From the NCBI RefSeq assembly GCF_017488845.2, contig NZ_CP083372.1, forward strand, positions 62,001 to 126,000: DNA of 64,000 bases, written 5' to 3'. This document shows, one piece after another, positions 10,481-21,256 of the stretch. The translations under genes were made by a program, and so were the position numbers. Below the pieces are notes generated by a model, which searched no databases, had not been told where the DNA came from, and worked only from the letters and a program-made list of their open reading frames with translations. This DNA is from Ensifer canadensis (GTDB lineage Bacteria; Pseudomonadota; Alphaproteobacteria; Rhizobiales; Rhizobiaceae). Each line of letters starts with the position of its first letter. The first letter of the stretch is position 1.

Positions 10481-10986
10481 ACAGTGATGTCCATGATTAG
10501 CTGAGATCAGCGAGATCGTCCGGTCAGGACGATGGCGCGGTCAAGACCGATCTCAGGAATGCGATGCTGTCTGATACAGGCAACCGCGAACACCACATTG
10601 GTCGACCGAGCCTATCCAACGCCATGATGAGGCGGCCAAAGTGCCGACCTCGAAGAGAACCATGAGCCTGACCTGTGACGCCCTCGGCGATCAACTTGAC
10701 AACCGCGATTAGAGAACTCCCTGGGACATGATTCATCGAGATAGACTAGGCCTTTCACGCCGACTTTCCGACTGGTGTCGCCGGAGCTACGCACCGGAGG
10801 CATAACCGGCTGGTCGGTGCGAACCCGCGGAACGCCAATGACATCCACTCGAACTGGTGAAACGCCGCCTGCACCCGCCTCCTCAGTAAGTTGACGTTCG
10901 AGTTGTGAGACGGACAGTTCAGAGTGGAAGTGGTACTCCGCCGTGCTGGGGCCTCCTGATGCGCAGATCTGTCGACATTGAAGCCT
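10481..10986. other. No recognisable gene
   Basis: Only short frames on both strands without family resemblance. The stretch separates IS debris from the syrA-like gene. Confidence 0.45.
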
Positions 10987-11232
10987 TTACTTGGAGCTGT
11001 GATTGCGGTTCTCGCTGAAAATACCGAAAATGCACAGCCGTGCGGATAACTGCGCGATTGCAGCTAGACAGACCAGCAAGAGCACGCTTCCGAAATAAGC
11101 TAGTTGGAAGAGCAGCAAGCAAGCCAGCGTCGTAACGATGAAGCCGGGGCAGGGCTGCAGGGCAAAGTAGATTGCGAGAGAACTGGCGCACAGAAGCAGC
11201 CATAGGATTAGACAAACGAATCTGAAGGACAA
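10987..11232 (-). CDS. syrA: SyrA/ExoX-like small membrane regulator of exopolysaccharide
   Basis: An 81-residue protein made mostly of two hydrophobic segments (about residues 5-28, LILWLLLCASSLAIYFAL, and 30-60, IVTTLACLLLFQLAYFG). This matches the size and layout of the exopolysaccharide production repressor/SyrA family in rhizobia, which sit in the inner membrane and alter succinoglycan output. In S. meliloti syrA lies near nodD3, in line with the context here. The call is based on topology, size and position rather than a catalytic motif. Confidence 0.6.
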   Translation of the reverse strand: MSFRFVCLILWLLLCASSLAIYFALQPCPGFIVTTLACLLLFQLAYFGSVLLLVCLAAIAQLSARLCIFGIFSENRNHSSK

Positions 11233-11732
11233 TGACGTTCTCCTTGGTTTGCCATCGGATCATGCGGCAACCTCGGCAGCGTCCAACTGAGCAATAATAT
11301 CCAACATTTTTAGATAACTGCCGTGACCCGGGTATAATCTAGCGGATCTCCGACGGTTCATTTGAAGCTGAGCCGGTAATCGTCATACAGTCGTTTGGGC
11401 GTAAGTAGCATTCGCCCGAGTCCTACGGCTGATCGCGATCGGAGGGATACCAGAAGGCTTGCGCGCTCCTGGCTAGGAGGCCCGCCCTCCGCGTAGAGAT
11501 ATTGCGTCTCCACAGCAGAATCGATTCGGGGTCGCCGGCGGCGGGATCAGAGCGGCGTCACGGCAAAGTTGGCTCATAAGCTCGGCGGGGCCTCCCCGCT
11601 TCCACGATCCGCAGAAATCTTGAGCTCGGGTCAACGGCGATGCAGTTGATGAATGGTTCGTCATCACTGTCATCGGGGTCACCGGTCGGAACACTTAACG
11701 ATGTCATCAGTCACTCCTCGTCTACGAACCGG
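11233..11732. other. Gap with a short coding-like remnant
   Basis: On the minus strand about 11362-11480 reads a peptide tail, SLLVSLRSRSAVGLGRM followed by LLTPKRLYDDYRLSFK and a stop. A diverged version of the same tail occurs at about 12940-13030 (RRVLFTTKRLVE). I do not recognise the parent protein. The rest shows nothing supportable. Confidence 0.4.
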
Positions 11733-12152
11733 TCATGCTTTTCGCCGATGCGCCTCCGGTGTAATGATAGTGGCTATCGGCCCGCCCCCCTCATGCAAAG
11801 CCGACATTCCGTTATGCTCCCGGTGTATAGTCACAAGCACGAGTTTTCGGCCCACCCTGAAGAGCTCCAGCATGAAGTTCGAATACCACTCCCCGAATTG
11901 CATGACGCCGCCCTCGTCTTCAGTCGAATATGGGGCCCGATTCATAGGCCGGAGAGTGGATGCCAAAGGCAATTTCCTCGACGATCTGCCGGGCCCGGTC
12001 ATTGGTTTCCGTCCAGACATGCGTGAGATCCTCGATTGTATACTCGAGCAACCCTCGACCGGATCCTTGTTGACGAGCCACGTGGTCGTAACCTCAGTCA
12101 ATTCGGGCAGCGCGCGGATCGCGTGATCGCCGAGGATATGGATTTGCTCCAA
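11733..12152 (-). pseudogene. Rieske-type ring-hydroxylating oxygenase C-terminal remnant
   Basis: The frame starts with IHILGDHAIRALPELTEVT and NKDPVEG. After a one-base shift it continues YTIEDLTHVWTETNDRAR and QIVEEIAFGIHSPAYESG, and then in another frame MQFGEWYSNFMLELF. This order (LT.VW..TN.QDR..VE...G..SPAYE.GP, then a Q-F-x-x-W-Y end) is the C-terminal catalytic-domain tail of Rieske oxygenase alpha subunits such as stachydrine/carnitine-type demethylases. The Rieske domain and the iron ligands are gone and at least two shifts are present. Confidence 0.6.
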
Positions 12153-12282
12153 ATCTAATGGTGGTAGTCAGGGTCGACATAGAAGGATCACCGTCAACGC
12201 AATTCGGCCGTTGGTGCACAGGGACGCCCATCGGTTCGAGAGTTCCGAACGACATCGCCGTTCTACCGGTTCTTCTGTCCGA

Positions 12283-12600
12283 TCACGCGGCAAGTATGTC
12301 AGCCGCGACATGAGTCTGGCAGTCCCTGGGGCAGACGCGGGCGCATGCTCCGCAGCCGATGCAACGGCCACGGAAGTCGACGACCATGATCATACGATTG
12401 AGCTCACCACCGAAATCGTCCTCTTCGCCATCGAATGGGCTGAGAATTTCACCTACATCATCTATGCCGTGAAGGTGCATAACCTCGCGCGAGCAGACTT
12501 TAAAGCAGCGACCGCAGCCGATGCAGGTCGCACCGTCGATGGCGGATAGATATTTTGGCATCCATCTGGATCCGTCGCGCGTCACGAATGAGCTTATCAT
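12283..12600 (-). CDS. fdxB: Ferredoxin III, 2[4Fe-4S], nif-associated
   Basis: A 105-residue ferredoxin with two cysteine clusters: CIGCGRCFKVC at about residues 26-36 and CIGCGACARVCPRDC near the C terminus. This is the FdxB arrangement, in which a long insert lies between the clusters. It carries electrons in the nitrogenase or cofactor-assembly system. Its start overlaps the stop of the upstream DUF683 gene (ATGA), placing it in the nifX-(DUF269)-DUF683-fdxB unit usual in rhizobia. It is intact. Confidence 0.92.
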   Translation of the reverse strand: MISSFVTRDGSRWMPKYLSAIDGATCIGCGRCFKVCSREVMHLHGIDDVGEILSPFDGEEDDFGGELNRMIMVVDFRGRCIGCGACARVCPRDCQTHVAADILAA

Positions 12601-12800
12601 TGTGCATTCTCCGACTCAGCAAGTTCTCTTTTCACAGCGTCCAACTCAGCAAAAGCGCGAAACGCTTTTTCCGCGACTGCCATGATTTCGGTCCACTTAC
12701 TTGGAAGATCCTCTGCGAGGTCGTGCAATTCCATCATTGCAGTTCCGGCCCGCGACTGCAGTTTCCGCATCCGTTTCCTCAGTTCTTCAAGATCTGACAT
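12597..12800 (-). CDS. NifX-associated small coiled-coil protein (DUF683/Rop-like)
   Basis: A 67-residue helical protein starting MSDLEELRKRMRKLQSRAG, with the conserved MELHDLAEDLPSKWTEIM block. It belongs to the small DUF683/CCE_0567-type family almost always found between the nifX-associated DUF269 gene and fdxB in diazotrophs; the biochemical role is unknown. The start at 12800 is chosen over an upstream ATG because family members begin here and AAGGGGGAAAG lies just upstream. The stop overlaps fdxB by 4 bp. Confidence 0.88.
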   Translation of the reverse strand: MSDLEELRKRMRKLQSRAGTAMMELHDLAEDLPSKWTEIMAVAEKAFRAFAELDAVKRELAESENAQ

Positions 12801-13273
12801 GATCTTTCCCCCTTCATCCCAAATGTGGATGAGTTCGCGCACTGCGACCGCATCGTTGACCAGCTTCGTACTGCCTTGGCCGACTTTCAGAGCGTGTTAA
12901 AGGTGAATCGGTGCACGTCACATAGGGCCTTCAGCACTCGACGAGCCGTTTGGTCGTAAATAGCACTCGCCTTAAACTCTCAGTGGCGGAACTCTCCGCC
13001 CGCGAGATCATTAGAATCTTCGCTCCTCGATAGAGCGGTCGACGGCCCCTCCACAGCCGGCCGGATCAGGAACCCTCGATTACCGGGATGGCGCGGCGCT
13101 GTTCTTCATGACTGGAAGTTGACCAGTAGCTCGGCACCGCACTTGCGCTTCGACGATGCTTAGGGATCCTGAGCATGGATCGGCCCAGGAGGCCGCCAGA
13201 TGAGCGGATCGGAAAGGGCTTTGCTATCATTGGCGGCAGGGGCGACCCGCGGGATCAGTAACCGCCTCATCAT
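12801..13273 (-). pseudogene. Decayed DUF269 (NifX-associated) gene
   Basis: In the position where diazotrophs carry the DUF269 gene, only traces remain. Just after nifX one can read LSDPLIWRPPGPIHAQDP, resembling the family start (FL..LVR.IRAQD.YG). Just before the DUF683 gene there is GSTKLVNDAVAVREL, resembling the family end (L...G.KLV.DAV..I). The middle is replaced by unrelated sequence with stops, including a copy of the KRL-type tail seen at 11.4 kb. Confidence 0.5.
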
Positions 13274-13798
13274 TCAGTCCTCGTCCTCAAAGTCGGCTCT
13301 CTTTTTAGCTGCACCTGCATCCGCCAACATTTTACGCAGCCAAGGTGGAGGAGCCGTCTGGAGCATTGTCTGGACGCTCGACAATACTTGGCTCATGGAG
13401 ACAGCCTGCTGTGCTTTGATGGGATGAATCTTTGCGGAAATTACCTTGGCGGCCGAAGGACCCCCGATGGCGAGACAAAATAAAAGCTGGCAGCCCTTCA
13501 ACGCGGACACCCTCGACCGGATGCGGCCGTCACCTTCAGTGCGATGCCTTCCGCTCTCGTCCGAAGCGTTATCGAACTCGATGGCTTCCATGAACTGCGA
13601 CTTGTGAGCTGTCACGTCGTAGATGGCAAAACGCTTGGCCGACCCGAAATGTGCGTTCAGCCCTTTGATATCTTCAGTAGCAATCGCAATGCGCAATGCG
13701 CCTAAGGGCCGGTCCGAAATCTCTCTCTGGGACTGATTGCTGACGAGCGAGAGACGACGAATGGAGATCATTTGGCAATTCCCGACTACAGACTGCAT
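13274..13798 (-). CDS. nifX: NifX, FeMo-cofactor precursor carrier
   Basis: A 174-residue NifX. After a short N-terminal extension, the NifX/NafY fold starts at LRIAIATEDIKGLNAHFGSA and continues with KRFAIYDVTAHKSQFMEAIEF. The FeMo-co-binding-like part contains GCQLLFCLAIGGPSAAKVIS followed by HPIKAQQAVSM. In other diazotrophs NifX holds NifB-co and the VK cluster between NifB, NifEN and the apo-enzyme. Here it is separated from nifE by about 460 bp without nifN, which is unusual because nifE-nifN-nifX is the common order. Confidence 0.9.
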   Translation of the reverse strand: MQSVVGNCQMISIRRLSLVSNQSQREISDRPLGALRIAIATEDIKGLNAHFGSAKRFAIYDVTAHKSQFMEAIEFDNASDESGRHRTEGDGRIRSRVSALKGCQLLFCLAIGGPSAAKVISAKIHPIKAQQAVSMSQVLSSVQTMLQTAPPPWLRKMLADAGAAKKRADFEDED

Positions 13799-14257
13799 TT
13801 AGTGGGTGTCGCGCGAGGAGTGCATGAGGTTGGAAAGTTCGGAGAACATATCGTGCATCCCCTAATTTATGCTGCAGCTTGGCTGAGAGGCAGTCGAAGA
13901 GAGTGAAGCCGGATGAATGGAGCAGAAAACACGCCGCAGCGGGCAAAATACCTCTAACAAACCAGAAAAACAGGCGTTTATGGGCGGTCGCTAGCGTAGT
14001 TCACGTCGCTTTAATTCCTAGATCGCTTCAAGTGCTTCCGCGACTGTCCAGCCTGGAGATACCGCCGCGCCCAGAAGCTTGGCCACCTTTTCTTGCTCAA
14101 GTGTCATGTACAAAAACTCTAGTGCCTCCTGGACCGTTGAAATGTGATTCTCCGGACCTACGATATGGACGGATGAAGTCGATGGCGATATGGCACAGAC
14201 CTTCCTCCTTCAGGCGACGACAAGCTCACCGAAGTTGCGGGGGATCTTGCCGCCAAG
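13799..14257. other. Gap where nifN is expected; short DUF982-like trace
   Basis: No nifN can be read in any frame. On the minus strand about 14024-14160 reads VHIVGPENHISTVQEALEFL, then YMTLEQEKVAKLLGAAVS and WTVAEALEAI with a stop. This loosely resembles the small rhizobial DUF982 family. Nothing else is supportable. Confidence 0.35.
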
Positions 14258-15685
14258 CTAAATCACAGTAGCGCTTCCTCCTCCATCTCCTCGCGCAGGA
14301 GCCATCTCCCATGGCGCCGGTTCGCGCACCTGCGCCCAGGTCGGGTTGTGCATTGATAGGTCGATCTGGCGCGCGAGTTCCACTACGCCGTGGTAGCCGG
14401 CGTAGGAGTGCTGGCGCTCCTGGTTGATATCGAGCCAGGGCATTTTGGCCTTGAGCGCTATAAATTGCGTGCGTCCGCCCGACAGCATGATATCAGCCTT
14501 GTGATCCGATAGAGCCGAGTAAAGCTCGCGCGGCGTCGCCGCCCCACTCATACGGCTATCGTTCGTGAGCATCTGCTTAAGACGCTCCTTATCATTGTCC
14601 GTCGATTTCTTAATTGACGTACCGACGATTTCCATGCCGATCTCCATCAGCGCATGTGCGACGGACCAGGATTTCACCCCCCCGGTATTGAGAAGCACGC
14701 GCTTGCCTTGCAGCCGAGGTCGATAGACCTCAAGTCTCCTCCACGCCCTTGCCTCTTCTTCTACAATCAGTGCTTCGGTGCGACTGATTAGGTCCGGACC
14801 GGCCCCTTGCCTTACAAGCAGTCCAGCGATCTGCCTGAGTGCTTCCGAAGTGTCGGTGATGCCATAGAAAGAGCCCTCGAAAAAGGGAATGTCCCAGCGC
14901 TCCTGCATCTTGCGTGCGAGATTGATGAGCGCCGTTGAGCACACCATCATAGCTGCGCGTGCTCGGTGCGCTGTGGCAATATCGAGATAGCGCGAGTCGC
15001 CTGGAATACAGGCGCGGACGCGGACACCAAGCTTGTCCAACAGCGGCCTTACCTGCCAGAATTCACCGGAGAGGTTGAATTCGCCAAGGATATTGATGTC
15101 GCTAGGCCGGGCATCATCGGGCTCTACGGTCCCGATGACATGATCGAGCAAGGCTTCCCCCGCCAGTTTGTTGCCCAGGTTCTTTGAGCCGACGAAGCCC
15201 GGCGCATTGACCGGCACGACCGGCAAGCCGAACTTTTCCGCCGCACGCCTGCACACCGCGTCTATGTCGTCGCCAATCAGTGCCGTAACGCAGGTCGCAT
15301 AGACGAAGACCGCCGCCGGGGCATACGCCTCGTTGATCTCGCGGATTGCTTTGAAGAGCTTTCGCTCGCTATGCCCCATCACCACGTCTAATTCGGTAAC
15401 ATCAGTGGTAAAGCTTGTGCGCCACAGCATGTGACTCGAAGAAGCCGTGCCGCGATTGTCCCAGGAGTTGCCCTCACAGGCGAGCGGTGCATGGATCAGA
15501 TGTGCGACGTTGGTGATCGGCTGCAGTGCCACCTTTGCCCCGTCAAATGCGCAGCCGCCGGCTGCCGCTCCCGGCATCGGCGGCTGCGAACAACCCTTCT
15601 TTCGCACCTCAAAGTCCTTGCTGCGGTTTCTTTCGCAGGCAGGTTCGTTGAAGAAGGCCTGATTTTTAGCACTGAGCGAGGGCAT
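14258..15685 (-). CDS. nifE: NifE, FeMo-cofactor scaffold alpha subunit
   Basis: A 475-residue nitrogenase cofactor scaffold subunit with full family length. Cofactor/P-cluster-type cysteines are in HAPLACEGNSWDNRG and FVYATCVTALIGDDIDAV, and the region corresponding to the FeMo-co pocket reads MMVCSTALINLARKM. The C-terminal part has ADIMLSGGRTQFIALKA and PWLDINQERQHSYAGYHG. NifE works as a heterotetramer with NifN, but no nifN lies downstream. It is separated from nifK by an IS5-family element, which may be polar on it. Confidence 0.95.
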   Translation of the reverse strand: MPSLSAKNQAFFNEPACERNRSKDFEVRKKGCSQPPMPGAAAGGCAFDGAKVALQPITNVAHLIHAPLACEGNSWDNRGTASSSHMLWRTSFTTDVTELDVVMGHSERKLFKAIREINEAYAPAAVFVYATCVTALIGDDIDAVCRRAAEKFGLPVVPVNAPGFVGSKNLGNKLAGEALLDHVIGTVEPDDARPSDINILGEFNLSGEFWQVRPLLDKLGVRVRACIPGDSRYLDIATAHRARAAMMVCSTALINLARKMQERWDIPFFEGSFYGITDTSEALRQIAGLLVRQGAGPDLISRTEALIVEEEARAWRRLEVYRPRLQGKRVLLNTGGVKSWSVAHALMEIGMEIVGTSIKKSTDNDKERLKQMLTNDSRMSGAATPRELYSALSDHKADIMLSGGRTQFIALKAKMPWLDINQERQHSYAGYHGVVELARQIDLSMHNPTWAQVREPAPWEMAPARGDGGGSATVI

Positions 15686-15749
15686 GGCGCTGGCCTCCGA
15701 GGCAATCAGAAGGCCGCCGGCTTTGGCCGTCCGCTGCTCTACGGCGTCG

Positions 15750-16581
15750 ACTCATAAACTTTGGCACCATATTCTTGTTGCGACGAGCTTTACGGCGGCG
15801 AGGTAGTTTTCCGGGCGCTTGTCATATCGGGTTGCGATGCCTCGGAACTGCTTGATCCTGTTGAAGAACCGTTCCACGAGATTGCGTTGCCGATAGACCC
15901 AGCGCGAAAACACGAAAGAGCCCTTGCGATTACTCTTCGGCGGGATGTTGGCCCAGGCCTTTCGCTCGGCGGCCTTGGCCCGAATCGCATTCGTGTCATA
16001 ACCCTTGTCGGCCAGCAGGATGTCCCCCTCGCCAAGCTCATCCGTCAGCGCGTCGGCTTCGGCACAATCGGCGATCTGTCCACCAGTCAGACGCAGATTG
16101 ACGGGGCGACCTTCGGCATCGACGAGCGCGTGGATTTTGCTCGTAAGCCCGCCGCGGGAACGTCCCATGCCACCATCGTCTCCATCCCCTTTTTTCCCGT
16201 GGCCGCGTGCTGGTGAACGCGGACACAGGTCGAGTCGATCATGACGATGTCGCCATCGTAGGCCTTGGACACCGCTTCAAGAAGCCGATCCCATACCCCG
16301 GCTTTGCGCCAGCGGACGAAGCGGTTGTAACAGGTCGTCGGCGGGCCATAGCGTTCCGGAACTTCCGCCCAAGGCGAGCCCGTTCGAAACCGCCAGAGGA
16401 TGCCATTCAATACCCGCCGATCATCAACGCGGGCAACACCGCGTGGCTTGTTGGGCAACAACGGCGATATGATCGACCATTCGTGGTCAGTCAGTTCGTA
16501 GCGACGACGCGTCATCAAATGCTTCCCTATTTCGAAGCCTTGAATCACGGCGGCCGATAAATGCCAAGAAATTTTATGAGT
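15750..16581 (-). mobile_element. IS5-family (IS427-type) element between nifK and nifE
   Basis: About 832 bp, bounded by inverted ends ACTCATAAA at 15750 and its complement ending at 16581, containing one transposase in two overlapping frames. The right end supplies the last codons and the stop of nifK. No clear target duplication is visible. Confidence 0.85.
15752..16548 (-). CDS. IS5-family transposase, two frames joined by programmed frameshift
   Basis: The first frame (16548-16087) has the DUF4096-like N terminus LTDHEWSIISPLLPNKPRG and the first catalytic aspartate in DIVMIDSTCVRVHQH. The second frame (16168-15752) carries GRSRGGLTSKIHALVDA, ILLADKGYDTNAIR and the end RQRNLVERFFNRIKQFR. 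The frames overlap at a run of six A followed by G on the coding strand (16190-16195). Such slippery sites give the fused transposase in IS427-group elements. It appears intact. Confidence 0.85.
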
Positions 16582-18130
16582 TTACGCTGTAGCGAGTAAG
16601 GTCATAAGAATAGTCCGTCACTCCCACCTGCATCGTCTCACGATCGAGTCGGTCGAAGATCTTATCGAGGATCGTCGTCAACACACGCAGTCCACCTTGA
16701 TAGCCCATCAGGGGAAAACGGTGATGGTGGTGCCGGTCGAAAATCGGAAACATCAGCCGGATCAGCGGCGTGCCGGTATCGCGCTCCAGATACTTGCCAT
16801 AGGAATTGCCGATCAGCAGGTCCACCGGCTCGGTGAAAAGGAGTGAGCGCATTGCCCAGAGATCCTTGTTCGTCCAAACCTGTGCATCATTGCCCAGGGG
16901 CGAGGATGCGAGCAGCTTTTTCATCTCAGCTTCCCAGGCTGGGGTGCCGTTGGTTGCTAGGCAGTGGGTTGGCTCCCCTCCAGTCTCCATGGTGAATCGC
17001 GCTACGGCGTATACGAAGTCGGGGTCGCCGTAGATCGCGTATTTCTTACCGTGCAGCCAAGACTGGCTGTCCGCCATCGCGTCGACAAGCCGGCCGCGCT
17101 CCAGGCGGATTGCCTCGGGGATTTCCCTGCCGGAGATCTCCGATACTTTCACCAGGAACTCGTCTGTCGCCTTGACACCGAGAGGATAGTGAAAGGACAC
17201 CGTCGCCTGTCCGGCCGCTTTGCAATATTCCAGTGTTCTGCGAGTATTGTATTGCTGCAGTGACACTGTCGCCTCGGCATTCAGTGCCGCTCTCACGTCC
17301 TCGATCTTGGTGCCTCCGTCATACATGCGGAACTCACCATCCGAGGGCGTATCAAATTGGTCGGAGGCATCTTGGATGAACGTATAGGAAACACCCATCA
17401 AATTGAGCAGGCGCTTCAACTCGCGATTGTTCCCGACGCAGAATCCATCGAAGCCCGGGATGATGTTGATCGAGCCAGGTTTTACAGTGCGCTGCTCGCC
17501 CTTCCAGAAATTCTCCAGCACGCCTTTAACCATGCTGTCATAACCATCGACATGGCTGCCGACCAATGCCGGCGTGTGCGCAAAAGGGACATCGAAATCA
17601 TGGGGGACGGCGCCTTCGTCCTTGGCATTTTCAACGAAGCCGTGCAAGTCGTCACCAATGACCTCCGCCATGCACGTGGTCGACACGGCGATCATCTTCG
17701 GATCGTAGAGCTTATAAGTATTGGCTAAGCCATCGACCATGTTCTTCAAGCCGCCAAATACCGCAGCGTCTTCTGTCATCGAAGATGAGACCGCGGACGA
17801 CGGCTCCTTGAAATGGCGCGACAGGTGCGAACGGTAATAGGCAACGCACCCTTGACTGCCATGTACAAACGACATTGTCCGCTCAAACCCGGCCGCCGCA
17901 TAAACCGCGCCAAGCGGCTGACAGGCCTTGGCCGGGTTCACGACGAGCGCTTCGCGGGCGAGATTTATTTCGCGATAATGCCAGGTTTTGGTGAATTCGC
18001 GTTGATCAGTGACGGTCCGATCCGGGTATGGTCGTTCGAAGTTTCGCTTCTTTTCGGCCAGCATTTTCCTATATTCCGGCTCGCGGAAAAGGGGAGCATG
18101 GTCGAGCACTTTCTCGGCGGACTGCGGCAT
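16574..18130 (-). CDS. nifK: NifK, nitrogenase MoFe protein beta subunit
   Basis: A 518-residue beta subunit of the MoFe protein. P-cluster cysteines are visible in [12 protein letters not shown] (about residue 70), [15 protein letters not shown] (95) and [15 protein letters not shown] (153). The C-terminal region has [21 protein letters not shown]. It starts 90 bp after nifD and belongs to the nifHDK transcript. The last codons (after SYDLTR) and the TAA stop run into the terminal repeat of the adjacent IS element, so the natural C terminus was altered by insertion; the change is short and may be harmless. Confidence 0.97.
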   Translation of the reverse strand: MPQSAEKVLDHAPLFREPEYRKMLAEKKRNFERPYPDRTVTDQREFTKTWHYREINLAREALVVNPAKACQPLGAVYAAAGFERTMSFVHGSQGCVAYYRSHLSRHFKEPSSAVSSSMTEDAAVFGGLKNMVDGLANTYKLYDPKMIAVSTTCMAEVIGDDLHGFVENAKDEGAVPHDFDVPFAHTPALVGSHVDGYDSMVKGVLENFWKGEQRTVKPGSINIIPGFDGFCVGNNRELKRLLNLMGVSYTFIQDASDQFDTPSDGEFRMYDGGTKIEDVRAALNAEATVSLQQYNTRRTLEYCKAAGQATVSFHYPLGVKATDEFLVKVSEISGREIPEAIRLERGRLVDAMADSQSWLHGKKYAIYGDPDFVYAVARFTMETGGEPTHCLATNGTPAWEAEMKKLLASSPLGNDAQVWTNKDLWAMRSLLFTEPVDLLIGNSYGKYLERDTGTPLIRLMFPIFDRHHHHRFPLMGYQGGLRVLTTILDKIFDRLDRETMQVGVTDYSYDLTRYSVNS

Positions 18131-18220
18131 GTGGTAACCTCTTCCATATCGGCATCGTCTTACGGCGGCACAGAGACGTTCGAGACGTTGCTGATCTCTC
18201 GCGGGGGAGAGATCGGACTC

Positions 18221-19723
18221 TCATTCAGCGGCGCCTGATGCCGCAAGCATTGCCGCCTTCTGCCAGGGCGCGTCGTAGAGGTCCCAGACCGGATTATTGA
18301 CCGCAAGGTCCATGTCGCGGGCGAAGATGGCGAAGCCATCATAGCCGTGATACGGTCCGGAATAATCCCAAGAGTGCATCTGACGGAATGGGATGCCCAT
18401 CTTTTGCACCGAGTATTTTTCTTTGATGCCGGAGCCGACGAGATCGGGGCGAATCCTCTCGATGAACTTTTCGAGTTCATAGCCGGTGACATCGTCGTAG
18501 ATCAGCGTGCCCTCCTTCACGTAGTGACCAGTGCGCTGATAGTCGTCGTTGTGGGCGAATTCGTAGCCGGTCCCTACGATCTCCATGCCGAGGTCCTCAT
18601 AGGCAGTAATGACGTGACGTGGGCGCAAGCCGCCGACGTAAAGCATTACCCTTTTGCCCCGAAGGCGCGGCCAGTACTTGTCGATCACAGCATAGGTCAG
18701 GGCGCTGTACCAGGCGATTACCCTCTCGGCCCTTTCCTCGATTTCCGGTCCAAAATGTTTCGCTATCTGGCGCAATGAGGCTTCGATCTGGGATGGACCA
18801 AAGAAATTGTACTCCATCCAAGGCACACCATACTTTTCCTCCATGTGCCGGCAGATGTAATTCATCGACCGGTAGCAGTGGATAAGATTTAGCTTTGCCG
18901 TCGGCGCGCGCTCTATCTCCGCGAGTGTGGCGTCCCCCGACCAGTTGCCGACCACGTGCAGCCCGATCTCCTCGAGCAGGATGCGCGATGCCCAGGCGTC
19001 ACCGCCGATATTGTAGTCACCGATCACGTTAACGTCGTATCGACCAGCTTCGTACGCGACTTCGGTCGTGTCGAAAACCCAGTCGCGTATCGCGTCGTTA
19101 GCAATGTGATGTCCAAGGGACTGCGATACACCGCGGAAGCCTTCGCAACGCACCGGCACGATTGTTGTGTTGTACTCCTCAGCCTTCTTTCGCGAAACCG
19201 CCTCGATGTCGTCACCAATCAAGCCGATGGGACATTCCGATTGCACGGTGACACCGTTGTTGAGCGGAAACAGTTCCTCGATCTCGTCGATGATCTTTTC
19301 TAGTTTCTTGTCACCACCGAAAACGATGTCCTTCTCCTGAAAGTCGGAGGTAAACTGCATCGTCACGAAGGCGTCGATGCCCGTCGTACCGACGTAATAG
19401 TTGCGGCGCTGTGACCAGGAATATTGGCCACAACCGACCGGGCCGTGCGAAATGTGCACCATGTCCTTTATCGGACCCCAAACAACGCCTTTGGAACCGG
19501 CATAGGCGCAGCCGCGGATCGTCATTACGCCCGGGATCGACTTGATGTTCGACTTTACGTCGCACTCGGAAACCACCTGTCCTTCCTCGGCGGTCTCCTG
19601 CTTGTTCTTTGCGACACTCAGGTGCTTTTTACGGCGCTTCGCCGCCTTGTCTGGATAGTGGGATAGCACTTCTTCGATAAGCTTCTCGTGCAAAGCATCG
19701 TCATTCTCATAGTCGAGGCTCAT
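18221..19723 (-). CDS. nifD: NifD, nitrogenase MoFe protein alpha subunit
   Basis: A 500-residue alpha subunit of the MoFe protein, where N2 is reduced. P-cluster cysteines are at about residue 72 ([12 protein letters not shown]), 98 ([11 protein letters not shown]) and 164 ([13 protein letters not shown]). The FeMo-cofactor ligands are Cys 283 ([11 protein letters not shown]) and His 450 ([15 protein letters not shown]). Full length and intact. It lies 99 bp downstream of nifH and 90 bp upstream of nifK in one operon. Confidence 0.98.
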   Translation of the reverse strand: MSLDYENDDALHEKLIEEVLSHYPDKAAKRRKKHLSVAKNKQETAEEGQVVSECDVKSNIKSIPGVMTIRGCAYAGSKGVVWGPIKDMVHISHGPVGCGQYSWSQRRNYYVGTTGIDAFVTMQFTSDFQEKDIVFGGDKKLEKIIDEIEELFPLNNGVTVQSECPIGLIGDDIEAVSRKKAEEYNTTIVPVRCEGFRGVSQSLGHHIANDAIRDWVFDTTEVAYEAGRYDVNVIGDYNIGGDAWASRILLEEIGLHVVGNWSGDATLAEIERAPTAKLNLIHCYRSMNYICRHMEEKYGVPWMEYNFFGPSQIEASLRQIAKHFGPEIEERAERVIAWYSALTYAVIDKYWPRLRGKRVMLYVGGLRPRHVITAYEDLGMEIVGTGYEFAHNDDYQRTGHYVKEGTLIYDDVTGYELEKFIERIRPDLVGSGIKEKYSVQKMGIPFRQMHSWDYSGPYHGYDGFAIFARDMDLAVNNPVWDLYDAPWQKAAMLAASGAAE

Positions 19724-19822
19724 TTGGGCCTGCCCATTTCACGATCCAGGTGACACCTCATCAATGGCGCCGTTTGTGGAATGGCACGCCGCGTCCAGCT
19801 GCGCCACCCTCTCGGCGGCGAT

Positions 19823-20851
<1,029 letters not shown>

Positions 20852-20900
20852 TCAGATAGTTAGATCTGGAAATTGACCACATGGTTGAAGGAACAATCTG

Positions 20901-20916
20901 TGTCGAGGAGCCGACA
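20901..20916. promoter_or_regulatory. NifA upstream activator site
   Basis: TGT-N10-ACA (TGTCGAGGAGCCGACA) lies about 90 bp upstream of the -24 element of nifH, the normal spacing for NifA acting through DNA looping. Confidence 0.85.
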
Positions 20917-21256
20917 AGGGCACCGGACAGTGTCGTGTGGGCGGTCGTCACGCGCCAGAAATCGCTCAACGAATTGCCGCCTTGCGTGGAAGCCCTTGTG
21001 ACTGGGCGACGACACGCCGAGTGGCCGCGATGACGCTGTACGGTCTGCTCTGGGTAGCGGCTTCTTTTTGCGCCTTCCTCGCGATCGGGAACGACAGAAT
21101 TTCTGCCGCATATGCTTAGCTGCTGTGAACGTGAGTGCATTCCCGCCACGGGGGGAACAAAAGAGAGCGGCCCAAAAACCGGGCGGCTGATGTCGCGATC
21201 TCGCTCCAGGAGCCACCGGACCCGCCTGCTCGAGCGTACTTGCGGGCCAGCATCCC
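20917..21256. other. No gene recognised between the nifH control region and the rpoN remnant
   Basis: Frames here show no family resemblance. This is the DNA downstream of the rpoN remnant. Confidence 0.4.
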
